Shown: piece by piece, positions 1-12,511 of the stretch
Position numbering within the stretch: the first letter of the stretch is position 1
Layout: each line of letters begins with the position of its first letter
Assembly: GCA_035771175.1 (NCBI GenBank)
Contig: CM069600.1
Location: forward strand, 1,455,501 to 1,519,500
Reading direction: 5' to 3'
Length of the DNA stretch: 64,000 nt
Origin: Paratinospora sagittata
Lineage: Eukaryota > Streptophyta > Magnoliopsida > Ranunculales > Menispermaceae
Translations under genes and position numbers: made by a program
The notes under the pieces: generated by a model
The model's database searches: none
The model's input: the letters and a program-made list of their open reading frames with translations, nothing else
What the model was told of the DNA's origin: nothing

Positions 1-673
1 CCATATGCAGGATGTTGGATGTTGTTTGCATTGGTAGGCACCCTGTGTTCCCTGGCCCTACAAAAAGATCCATTTTGGCACCACACCCCCACCCCCCCCC
101 CCCCCCCCCCCCAACCCACCCAAAAAAAAACAGTCTTGCTTAGAACTTACATTAGAATCCACTTTGGGCAGTGGATTGTAATGCATTGAGTCATATGAGT
201 CACATGATTCACACCCCACAAGTGACGTTGGCCATAATATCATTGGCAGGCCATGATCATACTCAAGGAAGATATTGCTATTGTCCTTGGACATACTGCT
301 TACCTTTCACATACATCATCAACTCTGATTTAAAGGCCTCGACTACGCCCAATGCAAGGAATTATTCACTTTGGCAACCACCCTTTGTTTGAACATACTC
401 AGAGTAGTTGTTAGCTTGTTATATCTTCATTCATGCATATATGTAGAAGAATGAGAGCTACTGCTTGAGATAACTCAATAATACATGTTTTTGGTTCTAT
501 GTGAGAAAAATCTCTCTGTGATGGATTCGATTTTGTATGGGATGGTTCAATGGGAAACCCTTCCTTGTATGTGCTCAAATTTGAATCAAATGTATTTCGA
601 GCATTTTTACTTTTTGTTTGCCCTTTGACATGCAATGGATGAAAGAAGACGTTGGTGTATTATGATGATGCAG
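1..673. other. Upstream intron or flank of the uL29m-like exon; no gene recognised
   Basis: No coding region is recognised here. The segment ends in an acceptor (CAG at 671-673) for the exon at 674, so at least its right part is intron. A run of 21 C at 92-112 produces poly-glycine shadow reading frames that are not genes. Confidence 0.5.
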
Positions 674-781
674 GTGAGGAAGTCAATGTGTCGAATTAAG
701 CATGTATTGACGGAGAGAGCAATCGAAGAGCCTGATGCTAGGAGGTCTGCTGAGATGAAGAGGATGATAAATGCTTTATGA
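674..781 (+). CDS. Last exon of mitochondrial ribosomal protein uL29m (L47/L29 family), partial
   Basis: After the CAG acceptor, an open frame of 35 codons plus TGA is read in phase 0. It begins VRKSMCRIKHVLTER and ends with KRMINAL. The basic helix with the VR.S..RIK.VL.ER pattern matches the C-terminal part of organellar uL29 (L47-type) proteins, which sit at the exit side of the large mitoribosomal subunit. Earlier exons lie left of the window. It was missed as an ORF because it has no ATG at its start. The family assignment is from memory of the motif; the exon itself is well supported by the acceptor and the stop. Confidence 0.72.
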   Translation: MRKSMCRIKHVLTERAIEEPDARRSAEMKRMINAL

Positions 782-1401
782 TAGAGAATTTCTGCAGCTA
801 GTTCTCATTTTTATTTTTATTTTGGTTGTACTCTGTTGTTGAAGCATTGCTGTTGACAATCTTCTTGTGCTTCCTTACTGCAGAGATCTCTACTGGGAAC
901 AAGTACCCTTTTTTTTTTTTTAATTCTTGAAGAGGATGCTTAAAAAAAAAAAAAAAAATCTTTCATTGGTGTGGGGTTTTGGCAATAATTGACCATTTCA
1001 ATATTTTGAAATTTTCTATACAAGGTGGGCAGGTGGGTCATATATTTGGCTCACTAGGGGCTAAGTAAGATAAGACCCTTGATGTTTGGTGGTAATTTAT
1101 CAGGGTATTAATTGAAACCTAGTCATGAAATGTACAGTAGAAGAAAAATCCTTTACTCCACAGTCCACCCAATGAAAACATTAAAGAATATATATATATA
1201 TATATAATCTAGCACAAAAACGTAGTCATCAAAGGCATGTTTGGTATGTATTATTGTCCAATGGTCTACCACTGAGCTACGGACCCGTTGTTAAAGATCT
1301 TAAGATAAACCATAATGTAATAAGCGCGTCGTGTTCGTTCGTGATTTGACAATAAGAAAGATGTGTGATTTGTGAAGAAGAAGAAGAATACTAGACAGAA
1401 A
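782..1401. other. 3' flank of the uL29m gene and promoter side of the small membrane-protein gene
   Basis: This non-coding, AT-rich stretch has homopolymer runs (T at 909-921, A at 942-957) and a (TA)n microsatellite near 1191-1206. It holds the tRNA-Cys 5'-half fragment at 1255-1286. The 5' UTR and promoter of the gene starting at 1402 must lie here; no clear TATA box could be fixed. Confidence 0.5.
1255..1286 (-). pseudogene. 5'-half fragment of tRNA-Cys
   Basis: On the minus strand the segment begins GGGTCCGTAGCTCAGTGGTA and runs for 32 nt. It matches the acceptor 5' strand, D arm with A box, and start of the anticodon stem of the intact tRNA-Cys at 16128, with a few differences. It stops before the anticodon, so it is not a functional tRNA. 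It lies about 115 bp upstream of the start codon at 1402. Confidence 0.7.
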
Positions 1402-1542
1402 ATGGCGACGCGGGGGAATGATCGAAACGAGTCGTTGTTGACTCGAGCAGTGAACGGTGTGTTCGCTTTCGTTCGATTAGCAGAGTTCGAGATCCTTTTC
1501 TTCCTCTTCTTCTTCATCGCTTTTCTCATCTTCAAAGATCTG
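1402..1542 (+). CDS. Exon 1 of a 69-aa single-span membrane protein gene
   Basis: The full CDS is join(1402..1542, 12512..12580), 69 codons plus stop. Exon 1 encodes 47 residues starting MATRGNDRNESLLTRAVNG, followed by a hydrophobic segment of about 20 residues rich in Phe and Leu (roughly residues 27-46), so a small membrane protein is expected. The start is the ATG at 1402; the longer reading frame upstream begins at a GTG. The donor GT at 1543 follows codon 47 in phase 0 and pairs with the acceptor at 12510-12511. Exon 2 ends in the conserved-looking tail PEYNQILVKKPGG. I recognise the layout as a conserved plant small-protein family of unknown function, but cannot give a name. Confidence 0.85.
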
Positions 1543-3279
1543 GTTCGCTTCTCTTTTCTCTCTAATTGTTATTAAATTACTATTCTGTATATTTGTATTA
1601 CTTTTTCCTTATTATTAATACGTGTTTTCAAATATGATTGCTTTTATAAATGTGTTTTTCATCCACGACACAACACCTCTATAAGATACAAGTTTAGTAA
1701 ATTCTCTGTAGATTTTTTTTTTTTTTTTTTAATAAATGTCGATTTAAGGTGCAAGTTTGAATGATGTTATTTCTATTACTTATGATGAGCAAGAGAAAAT
1801 CATCACCGTGAATCTGTTGGAATTAGAAATAATTTAGATTGTACAATGTTAGTTTGTGTCTAATTAGGAATTATGAATTTGAGATGTGTCAAATTAGAAG
1901 GTTGAGTTTGTGTTAGGTTGAGAAATTAGGAGTTAATTATTGTATTAGGACTAAGGGTTTAGGAATTAGATTTTGGTGTTTAGAAATACACCGTATCAGT
2001 AGGTTGTAATAAACAAGTTTTAAGAGTAAAGAGTTGAGACTTTTAGATCCGACAGAATCCCCCCAAAAATAAAATAAAATAGAACTACACCATTAGATTG
2101 ATAGTTGAAGAGCCAGATGTATTATTAGTTGGTACAAGATTTTTAAAATTCAAACCTTTGAGAATTGTTGTAATTGTGAAACCATGATTAAGGATACCTC
2201 TTTTTGTTGATGAAGTCTTTTTGATAGGCATAATGAGTGGATCATGAAGGAAGGCATTCTGAATTCGAAGTTGTTTGTGAATCTAACAACCCGGCTCATA
2301 AATTGAAGTAAAAATCTTTATCTCTGTTGATCTAATATTAGAATTAAAAAAAAAAAAAATTAGAATTCATTCTTGTGCATTAGTTTGTGCTTATTGGGAA
2401 AAGGGTGCACTGCCACTGTTTTGATTTTCCAATTATCAATATACCCATATAGTTCTCATCAGATCTTGAGATTGTGGTTAAATATTGGTTAGAAATAGTT
2501 TTCTAATACTATTATGATGGATAGCATGGAACACATTAACAGAGTCTTGGATTTCCTCCGTGTAACATTTATCTTTCCAATTAGCTTGAAGAAGATAGCT
2601 TGGAGCCTCATGCATTGGGTACGTCTATTGTTTGATAAATATATTAACGACCTCTAGCTTTAAATAGAAGTAGAGAATCCAAAGATATAATAACCTTCTA
2701 GAAAGATGAGCTATAATTTTTATCTTATTATATTAGAGCCAAATCCCTACTACAATCAAGATCTATTTTAAAGTTCAAGTAGAGAATAAGTAAAGTTACT
2801 AAACAAACTAGTAGATTCATAGGGAATGGCATGTTTGTGTTCTATTGGGAGACGAGGTTTGATAGCTTTTACTCTAGTCTAGAGGTTGAGTAAGAAGGTG
2901 AGATTATTATTACTATATATCAGTTGTATGTGTCAGCTGATTCATTTAGCCCACTTCATGTAGTTGGAAAAAAGGCTTTATTGAGTTGAGTTGTGTGTCT
3001 GTCATAGCGTATTGAGATTGGTAAAAGTGACCAACATTTGGTAATTTGTGTGCTTGTAGCATCCAAATTGCTAGCACAAAGTGCAAGGTGCAACACTATG
3101 ATGGGTAATGACTCTTGTTTGAGTGTCAATCATTTAGTGGAGAATCATGATGTGGTGTGGAGAGGGATAGGGATTTATTAAAGCTAATGTATAGTGATTT
3201 GTGAAATGTGATTTTCTTCTTGGATTGTGATATGTAAACTTTGCACCCTTTTCATGTGGTTCTGTACTTGATAAAGTTG

Positions 3280-4014
3280 TAGTGTGTTAAATGAGAAAGC
3301 AAGTTTACACTGTATATTTCAATTAGGGTTGACGGCAACGGTGCATTGAAAAGTACAAAACCAAAGTAGTTTTTAAAGGGAAATCTCATCATAGAAGGGC
3401 ACAATTAATAGATTAATTAAATAAATAGTTGTTTAAATAGTATAAAACCAAAATGACTTAGTAGTGTGTTAAATGAGAAAGTAAGTTTACACTATATATT
3501 TCAATTAGGGTTGAAGGCAACGATGCATGTTTGAAAAGTACAAAACCAAAATATTTTTTAAAGGGAAATCTTATCATAGAAGGGCACAATTAATAGATTA
3601 ATTAAATAAATAGTTGTTTAAATAGTATAAAACCAAAATGACTTAGTAGTGGTTAAATGAGAAAGCAAGTTTACACTATATATTTCAATTAGGGTTGATG
3701 GCAACGGTGCATGTTTGAAAAGTACAAAACCAAAATAGTTTTTAAAGGGAAATCTTATCATAGAAGGGCGCAATTAATAGATTAATTAAATAAATAGTTG
3801 TTTAAATAGTATAAAGCCAAAATGACTTAGTAGTGTGTTAAATGAGAAAGCAAGTTTACACTATATATTTCAATTAGGGTTGATGGCAACAGTGCATGTT
3901 TGAAAAGTACAAAACCAAAATAGTTTTAAAAGGGAAATCTTATCATAGAAGGGCACAATTAATAGAATAATTAAATAAATAGTTGTTTAAATAGTATAAA
4001 ACCAAAATGACTTA
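3280..4014. repeat. Tandem repeat, four copies of about 182-185 bp
   Basis: Successive units begin near 3280, 3462, 3646 and 3831 with TAGTGTGTTAAATGAGAAAG or a close variant. Each contains TTTCAATTAGGGTTGA, a run around AAGTACAAAACCAAA, and ends near AAACCAAAATGACTTAG. Copies differ at a few positions and small indels. No reading frame is shared. It lies inside the intron of the membrane-protein gene. Confidence 0.93.
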
Positions 4015-5942
4015 GGAAGGGGGGGTATCAATTCTATTCAACAATATGATGATGTTTTCTTTAGTGGCAGCATTTTGTTCCAAAAAGAATACTTAATGGG
4101 AGTAATTGTGTTGTCATTTCAAGATTAGGCCTAGGAATTAAAATAAAAAAATTATATCATATATGTGATAACAAAAAACACACCCGTACGTATTACTAAC
4201 GAGAGCCATGATTTCTGAATTCTCCAACACATGTCACAATTCATCCTCACTTGCCATCATCCTAATGAAGTAATTAAAATGATAGTAGATAGACTTCTGC
4301 ACGTTGCAACTCATACCAACAATTTTTTATTTTTTTTAACTGGAAGAAACAATTGTTTACCAATATGCTTGTCCAAAATTTTACTTGATGAGTAATTGTT
4401 CATGATTGTCTTCATCATTGTTTACAAAAAAATGAATGACACATTCCTTAAGTCATTCCTCAAGGCGAGGTGCCTAAAAAATGCCTTGAGTCTTAAGCCT
4501 CAAGGTCACATTTATGTTGAGGACACCTCGAGGTAAATTAATATTCAATTTTTAATTTTATTTTTCAAAATAAATTTATGATTGTGGCTTTTGAATTATC
4601 GTAACCGATAATTTTAGTTTTTAAGAATTAATTATCTTTCAATTGAGATAAATTATGTTTTACTCATACAAAATGAGGCTATCTGTGAAAGGCTCCCTTT
4701 TAGTAATGTATCTTTAAGTTTTTTAACACTAGTATAAATACTAATCTAATAATTTAGAAACATTTGACAAATTAGTGTATTTTGCAACTTGTATTAACCA
4801 AAAATGGTAACAAGTCGCAAAGACCTAATACTTTTTCTAACACTACCTTGACATATTTGCATACTTTTCTACGTGATTGGTCATGATTCCAAAGCTTGGA
4901 TAAAAGGAGGGTTGCATTAGGTGGTTGGCAACCAATTTAAAACTTTGTTAGATGAATTATGACGTGACTCTACTTAATCAAACTTTGCGAAGGCCTAGGA
5001 TATCCCAATTAAGTGTCGATTTATCCCCTGATAGCAAGGAATGGAAGAAGTAGATTCAAGTAGCTGACCCCTGTATTTGGGAACATTTTTTGTTGAGTTT
5101 AGTTGAATATTTGCTAACTTTCTATTTGTTTATGCTTCGATAGTTTAAACTTTGAAATTTGAAAAGCTTAGCATATCATATTTGCTCATTTAGTTCCGCT
5201 TAATTTTATGACAATCAACACAATTAATATATTAAGAGAAATTACTCAAGTTCTCCACACATATGTAAAACTAGATTTTTTTTTTCTTATTTTAGATGTT
5301 TCTTCATATCTTAAGCGCAAAGATACCATTTTTCATCATCAACTATTTTAGATGCTTCTTCATTCATTATTTTAGATGCTTTCATTGGTTATCAAGTCAA
5401 TCATCCCCCACTTCCTTTCGAGAGCAACTGATGATATATAGCTATATATTTACTTCAAATATAAGGGTCCTTACGTGTATATATAGGCTATATCCTAGCC
5501 AAAAACAAAAGTTTTGTAGGTGTTTTTTTTTATTATCAAAAGAGATCAAGAGATAATATTGATCTAAAGCGCAAATATATCATGAGAATATTATCTTGTT
5601 TGGCATGAACATGTATTTGGAAATGTAAGTGTCTAATTTCTTGTATAATACATTTGTTAGGGCTTACACTTGTTTTTTACATCAATCACTTTCCTTGATG
5701 AAAAGGAAATTGGACTACAATACAAACTATACACACAGTATAATATATCAATTATATATTTATACAAGTGATATATGTGTCATAGACATCTAATGGACAT
5801 GTCATAGTTTTTATGAATATCGACTTTTCTTATATCTTGATGGTAGAGTTACCAAATATCACCCTATTTCAAGTCTTTTCGAAGAGTATATGGATTCTGC
5901 ATAGTGTGCAATGCATATATGCTTGTGACTTGCAAAATGGAA

Positions 5943-5956
5943 TATTTAGACTTGAT
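5943..5956. repeat. Target-site duplication at the 3' end of LINE A
   Basis: TATTTAGACTTGAT occurs here and again at 12324-12337 as an exact 14-bp match, flanking LINE A. This length is typical of L1 target-primed insertion. Confidence 0.92.
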
Positions 5957-6084
5957 TTTTTCTTTTTCTTTTTTAAAAGAAACAACGAATAAATTTTATA
6001 TATATGAAAAAAGAGGCAAGAAACCAAATTACAAGGCACAAGGGCACCGCCATGGCACAAAACCAAAAATTATACAAACTTGCC

Positions 6085-9000
6085 TCACCCTCGGAGCCAA
6101 TCCCCTATAGAATACCCATTTGACAAATTGCTATTTGCCACCCAAAAGGAGGCTAAAAATTGAGATTGCTCCCAAACTTTAGCCGCCGGCTCCTCCACAC
6201 CATTAAAGATCCGACTGTTCCTCTCCTTCCATAGTGACCACAAAACTGCCAAGGACACCACCTTCCAATGCTCCCTCCACAAGGACGGATGTGATTCATA
6301 AACGAGAAGATATTTATGGGATCCCTCGCACTATGATCACCACTCATCACTGGGAAATGGAGGCACCACCTACTCCACACCTCATTGGAGAATGCACAAC
6401 TCCAGCATAAGTGGCCAGCAGATTCCAAATCCTGCCGGCATAAATAACACCAATGCGGGGACAAACACATAGATGGAAATCTTTTTTGCAACATATCTCC
6501 AGTATTAATCTTCCCATGGGCAGTTACCCATCCCAAAAATTTTACTTTTGATGGCACCTGTGCTTTCCAAATTAGATTATGATAGGGAAAGGCAGGACCA
6601 TTAGGGACATTCAGAAGAGATGCATAAAAGGATTTAGTAGAAAATAAACCCGAGGACTTCCAAGGCCACGAAACTCTATCGGAATCCTCCGATAGCGAGC
6701 ACCCCTCAAGAAAGCGTACAAGGGAATCCAACTCTTGATCGTCCCTAAGTGATAAGTTTCCACCTAGGCGCAAGTCCCAAGACAATAGTCCTCCGTCCCT
6801 AACCACAAACTCAGCTATGGGTTTATTGTGTAGGGAAGACCATCGAAAAAGATTAAGAAAAAGAGATTGGAAGGAGTCATTCCCACACCAAAGATCCTCC
6901 CAGAATCGGATCGAAGTACCACACCCAAGTTTAAGTCTAGTTAAGGGTAAGAACATCGGATAAACTGAATGAATAAATTTCCATGGGCTCCTATAGGTTA
7001 CTCTAGATGCCAATCCAGCATCCCGAAAATTTTCCTGCAATCCATGTCTACTCTTAATCACCTTCGCCCACAACCGATCTTTCTCGCAAGGAAACCTCCA
7101 TAACCATTTCCCCACTAGAGCTTTATTCCTAATAGATATATTTCCAATACCCAGACCACCCTGATCCACAACTCTCTGAACAATATTCCATGCCACCAAA
7201 TTAGAACCATGTTCCTTAGCATCATGCTTCCACAAAAAATCCCTCATTAATTTCTCCAAAAGAACCACCACCTTCTTTGGGGGCCTGAAAAACATAGAGA
7301 TAATATGTTGGGAGTGCATCCAACACAGACTTGATCAATGTGAGTCGACCTCATTTAGACAGGAAGCACCTCTTCCACCCATCAAGCCTTCTTGATACTT
7401 TAGAAACCACCGGCTCCCAGAAGTCAAGTTTGGAAGGGTTTCCTCCCAAAGGCATGCCCAGATACTTCATAGGCCACGAAGCAGTAGAACACCCCAGATG
7501 ACCCGCCATACTCCTTAACCACTCTTGTTGCACATTAATTCCTGCCAACTGGCTCTTTGCCATATTGATGGACATGCCAAATATCCAACAAAAACATTTA
7601 ACCACCATGGTTGCATTTGAGATGCACTCCTCATCAGCTTCCAAGAAAATCAGCGTATCATTCGCGAACTGTAAATGGGAAACCTCCACCTTCTCCCTCC
7701 CCACAACAAAGCGAGACAATAATCTTGATTCTCGAGCCTTATCAAACATCCTCCCCAACACATCCACCACTAATGTGAACAAAAAAGGGGAGAGAGGATC
7801 GCCCTGCATGAGACCACGCTCCCCATCAATCTTTCCCCTAGGCCGGCCATTGATGAAAATAGAGTAAGACACCGACCTCAAGCAACCCTGAATCCATTTT
7901 CTCCATCTCACACCAAAGCCCTTCATTTTTAACACATAATCAAGAAAGTCCCAATTGACCATACCATAAGCTTTAGCAAAATCAAGTTTAAATGCAACCC
8001 CCTCCTTCCTTTTAATTCTATATTCCTCCACCAACTCATTTGCAACTAACACAACATCAACAATTTGACGCCCTTGAACAAAAGCCATATGATTTTCCGA
8101 TATAATGCCATGCAGAACCCCCTTCAACCTATTTGCCAAAACCTTCGCCACAATCTTGTACAAACTTGTGGTAAGGCTTATGGGCCTAAAATATGCAACC
8201 CTACGAGAAGCTGCCTTTTTAGGAATAAGGAATATAAATGTTTCGTTTGTGCATCCGTTAATAACCCCGTCATCAAAAAATTCCACCAACACCTTCATAA
8301 GGTCATCTTTAATTTCCCAACAACTCTGGAAAAAGGACAAAGTCATGCCATCAGGCCCCGGAGCCTTGGAGCCCTCAGAAGCAAACACTGCTTCCTTCAC
8401 TTCCTCCATGTCAAAAGGTGCTTCAATCTCGATCCTATCCACCATCCCAATGGGGCACCAATCAAGTCCATCCACCCCCCCATGCACGTCTTCCATGGGA
8501 CGAATATAGATCACGAAAATATTCCATGATCTTAGACACAATCTCCACCTCACCCTCAACTAATGATCCGTCGTCCATTTCCAATCTGGAAATTGTACTG
8601 ACAGATCGTCTTCCATTCATAAGCCGGTGAAAAAATTTCGTGTTTGCATCACCCTCCTTGAGCCACCGAACCCTTGATTTTAGTAATGCAGCACGGTCCT
8701 CACTAATACATAGTTTCCATAGTTCTGCTTTAGCCAATGATCTATCTCAAGCCAACATCTCATTCCAATCAGGACTTCCTTCTAGCTGATCGAGTTGTTA
8801 CACCATTATCTCAAGTTCCTTCCTTCTCACAGTTTCCCACCCGATAATTTCTTTGCCCCACCCGTGAAGCCTAGACTTCACCAACTTCAAAGACTGCATG
8901 AACTTAAAACCTTCCCATCCCCCCTGAGGCCCCTCCCTCCACCAACCACTAATCCGGATTTTGAAATTATGGGTGGCCAATCAGACGACTATCAAAACGA

Positions 9001-9726
9001 GGAGGAACAGGGCCCCAATTAGCTCTTGTAGCATCAAGGATAACAAGCCAATGATCAGACACCAATCTTCCCCCCACTTCTTGTTTGTGAAATGGAAACA
9101 ACTACACCTAGCCACCGCTCAACAAAAACCTATCAAGCCTGCAACACACAGGGGCCAAGCGAAAGTTTGACCATGTAAAGGTTCCATTGAGAAAGGGCGG
9201 ATCACTGAGCTCCATCTCTCTGATAATAGCATCAAAAATCCCTCATGCTCTTAGTAATTCTCCCGCTGTTCCACTTCTCCGAAAGAGTACGAACAACATT
9301 AAAATCACCCCTGACACACCATTTCTCACCACAAGTACTACCAATACCCGCAAGTTCATCCCAGAACCGACATCTTGCTCTTCTATCATTCAGGCCGTAC
9401 ACACCAGTCAACCACCAATCAACATTCTCCCTTGAAACCACCCTGACCGACACAGAGAACTCCCCAAAAAGCCTGTCATCCACCTTTACCTCCCTTGAGT
9501 CTCATGCTAGCAATAGGCCACCAACAGAGTCTATTACCGGTAGATACATCCAGTCTTTAAATCTTGAATGCCACAACGCCCCTATGAGATCTCTATCGAC
9601 CTGTTGACGCTTCACTTCCTGAAGAATAACAAAATCTGGGCTAACCTTGCCAATAGCCCTCTTTATCATACGCCTTTTTTACTTAGCACCACACCCCCGG
9701 ATATTCCAAGAAAGGATATTCATCAT
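6085..9726 (-). pseudogene. LINE A ORF2: endonuclease, reverse transcriptase and zinc-binding domain, broken
   Basis: The frame starts MMNILSWNIRGCG, the N-terminal motif of the APE-type endonuclease, with QE and GDFN motifs following. Reverse transcriptase lies around 7351-8559 (PDGM.L.F, GLMQGDPLSPFLF and FANDTLIF). The zf-RVT region with CYLC and H-C ligands is near 6390-6460, and the end reads VLWSLWKERN. Total length is about 1213 codons, usual for plant L1 ORF2. Frame changes occur near 9200, 8560, 7330 and 6280, and in-frame stops occur in the endonuclease. The catalytic FADD box reads FAND, a loss of one metal-binding Asp. Confidence 0.92.
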
Positions 9727-9773
9727 AACAACCAAACACCCAATCACACACACATAACACGACAACATCACTT

Positions 9774-12302
9774 CTACTCAGGAGGGACCTTCATGTCGGT
9801 ATCCAAGTCAACCAGGAATAGCGTCATCTTTCTCAGGAAAGCAATAGCATCTTCCTTTGTCAGGCCGTCCCTGCCAACCTGGTGACTAGTCGTCCCATTC
9901 AAACAACCACAACCCCCAGCCCCCCCCCCCCCACAAACACACTTCCCAGGAGACGCAGAACACACTGCCGTGACCCGTTGGCATAAATTGGGATGGGTTT
10001 GATCATGATGGAGGGATTGGTTTTGAGCATTTCCCAACCCAGGTAAAGAATAAGAGATGAAGGGGGAGGATAGAGGGGAAGAAGAGCGATGAATGTCACA
10101 GTTACCATAAAAAATAAAATCTCGTTTACATACCTGATCCACGGGAAGACCAGCCTCATGCCTGTGCACATCGTCAGCCACGGCGGGAAAAACAGTCGCC
10201 CCATCATCAGCGAACCGAGCTTCATCGTCAGAGGAGTTACTCTCATATTGCGACGAGTCCACCGCCAAGGAATCAACCACCCTTTCATCTTCGGAACCAC
10301 CGTCGTTGCAGTTCGCCTCCGGCACCACTGTTCGAAGACGCCTGCTGGAGCCGCTATTCACCAACCCACTCATCGAATCTTCATAAGCAACCGCTCGTTG
10401 GAGGATGTTTTTAGCCGACCCTCGGTGTCAATGCCGGTAAACCTTCATATCTTCACCTTTAGTTACAACCATTAGGGAAACTCTCCCCATCGTCGAAAGC
10501 GACCCCACTGATAGCTCGCCCTGTTTTGTAGCATCACCTATGCCATCACCTTTAAAACCACCCTTGGACCGTTCGTAACTTAGAGAAGCCCCATTCCCCA
10601 GCTTGCAGGGCCCCGATCTACAAGGCCGATGGGGAATAAGACCTGTCCCATGCTCAATTAAACCCAACCCAAGATCCACATCAGTGGGTGGAAGAAACAT
10701 CTTCCCTGGATCAGGCCCAAACACAGGTCCTAATCCATTACCCAATCCATCAGGCCCATTTAACATGCGCAGGCCCAGTCTAACCCCATCATCCAAACAG
10801 CCACCAGTAGCCCTCTTCGTATTACACAGAACTGGCGCGCCGCCCTCCATACTGACATTACCACTTGTCATTCCAGTAGTTACCCATCTCCTGGCAAGAG
10901 CTGCAATTCTTGATTTCGCCTCTAACAACGAATCAACACCGCCAGCTTACGGAGCCTGTTGCTCCGGTAACCGGGAAGTCTCCATTAGCGGCGGTTGCAT
11001 CATCTCCATCCCTCTGTTAGTGCTCTGAAGATCACCTTCATCTACACCTTCACCTTTACTCGAGTACAGAATATCGTCCAGACTCGCCTTCCAATTACTC
11101 AGCTCAAACAGATGCAATTTGAACCTTACATTGCCTTCCTCGATCTCCATGAACTCCAGGAGAAAATCACACGACCACCCCACTACACAGAGACGAGCCA
11201 TGTCGAAAGAGAGTGTCATTGCAGTCAAAGCGTCCTTATCGATCAGCCCACCACACATTTGCCCAATCCTCAACATCATCTTCCTATTCCAAAAAGCAGC
11301 CGGAATCCCATCAACGCCAATCCACCCATCCCAACAATGGATTCTTCGGCTTTCCCATTGAAGGGCCTCCTTCCAGCTTTGAACTCTAAAGCTAGCTTTG
11401 CAACACACCATTTTACCCTTAAGAACAACCACCTTTTCCTCCATGGAAACACATATGAGGATCGAACGATCAGCACAAACCGGGATCAGACGAACTTTCC
11501 TCCCAAGCTTTCCAGACAACTCCTCCTCAATAGTGATCCAACGATCCATGTCTGTAGGTCAAAAGACCACCACGCACAACTCCCATCGAGTGGTTTCCAC
11601 CGCCTCAGATCCAGACACACCTCGAGACTCCTCGAACACCGTATCGATGCAATCGTTAGCCGGCGTGGAACCCCTGTCCACCTCGGTCCGAGGAACATTA
11701 GTTCTCACAGTTTCATGGCTTTTGTGAGATGGAGAGTCCAGGCATTTGTTCAATGCATCCACCAGAGCATTCCATTGCTGGTTATTACCTTTGTCTGGGA
11801 CAAAAATCATCCGTTGAAAGCCACGCTCAACCTTCGTAATGCGTAAGAAAGGACCCCTCACATTAGTAATAGTCTCCAAAAGAATAAAAAACGTTTTACT
11901 CCTATGAATCCGCTTAAAGCTTCCATCCCGTTTCGCCCCACCAGCTTCAGCTACAGCCTTAGCCAGCCAGCAAAACTTACCAGCGTCCATATTTACAAAA
12001 AAAACGTTCGACTTCGTTGATTCCTCAACGGTCAAAATGCCATTACCATCATTCCCCCACACCTTATACCATTTGAGAGAGGAGTGGAAGGAATAAACTC
12101 GCCGATCGTTCCGCCCAAAACCCGTTGCCCAGCCATGAGGTTCCCGGCAAAACCTCTTCAATTTACCGGACTGAAAACGCGCTTGAGAGCCATTCTTGAA
12201 GATACCCCCACCTTTGTGAAACTCGCCGCCCAGAATCCAGTTAAGATCCCGGTGAGGGTTATTACTGCGATTGCGATTGCGCTTACCCCTCTCAATCCAC
12301 AT
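9774..12302 (-). pseudogene. LINE A ORF1: gag-like RNA-binding protein, broken by stops
   Basis: A single frame runs from the ATG at 12302 to the TGA at 9774 (about 843 codons). It is interrupted by in-frame stops at 11559, 10947 and 10428. The middle part carries a DUF4283-like stretch (near 11160-11330) with CWDGWIGVDGIPAAFWN and a CGGL motif, as seen in ORF1 proteins of plant L1 elements. The C-terminal part is Ser/Asp/Glu-rich. ORF1 proteins of this kind bind element RNA to form the retrotransposition particle; this copy cannot make one. Confidence 0.85.
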
Positions 12303-12323
12303 CCTTTTTCACTCTTAGAATCT

Positions 12324-12337
12324 TATTTAGACTTGAT
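12324..12337. repeat. Target-site duplication at the 5' end of LINE A
   Basis: This is the exact partner of 5943-5956 (TATTTAGACTTGAT). It fixes the 5' end of LINE A, 21 nt upstream of the ORF1 ATG. Confidence 0.92.
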
Positions 12338-12511
12338 CTTATGACACATCCATTAAGGTATAGCATGGCCCTTATGCATAATGTGATGGCCTAAGAAATA
12401 TAATGACATTGTTAGTTTATTTTGTTGACGTCAAGGGCAGTTTATTAGTGAATTAAATGCTTTTTTGTGACGTGGAATGTGATTCTTATTAATGAATTAA
12501 TTATTTTGCAG

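Larger units (their letters stand above)
5957..12323 (-). mobile_element. LINE A: full-length L1-type non-LTR retrotransposon, antisense in an intron
   Basis: The element of 6367 bp is flanked by an exact 14-bp duplication. Reading on the minus strand it has a short 5' leader of 21 nt, a degenerate ORF1 (12302 to 9774), a 47-nt spacer, a degenerate ORF2 (9726 to 6085), a short 3' UTR and an A-rich tail (the T-rich stretch just after 5957). Both ORFs carry stops and ORF2 also frameshifts, so it is not autonomous now. It shares family features with LINEs B, D and E in this window. Confidence 0.93.
1543..12511 (+). other. 10,969-bp intron of the small membrane-protein gene, enlarged by repeats
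   Basis: The intron has GT-AG boundaries and joins two phase-0 exons. It contains a four-copy tandem repeat (3280-4014), a full-length antisense LINE (5957-12323) and AT-rich DNA in which no gene is seen (1543-3279 and 4015-5942). Without the LINE and one target duplication the intron would be about 4.6 kb. Confidence 0.82.

Noticed and set aside
58..294. Frame with a poly-glycine run
   Set aside because: Produced by a 21-C homopolymer; no other protein feature.
8065..8529. Plus-strand open frames of 134 and 154 codons
   Set aside because: They overlap the LINE A reverse transcriptase on the other strand and show no protein-like motifs.
10995..11846. Plus-strand open frame of 283 codons
   Set aside because: It is antisense to LINE A ORF1, has no domain wording and no gene context; a shadow frame.
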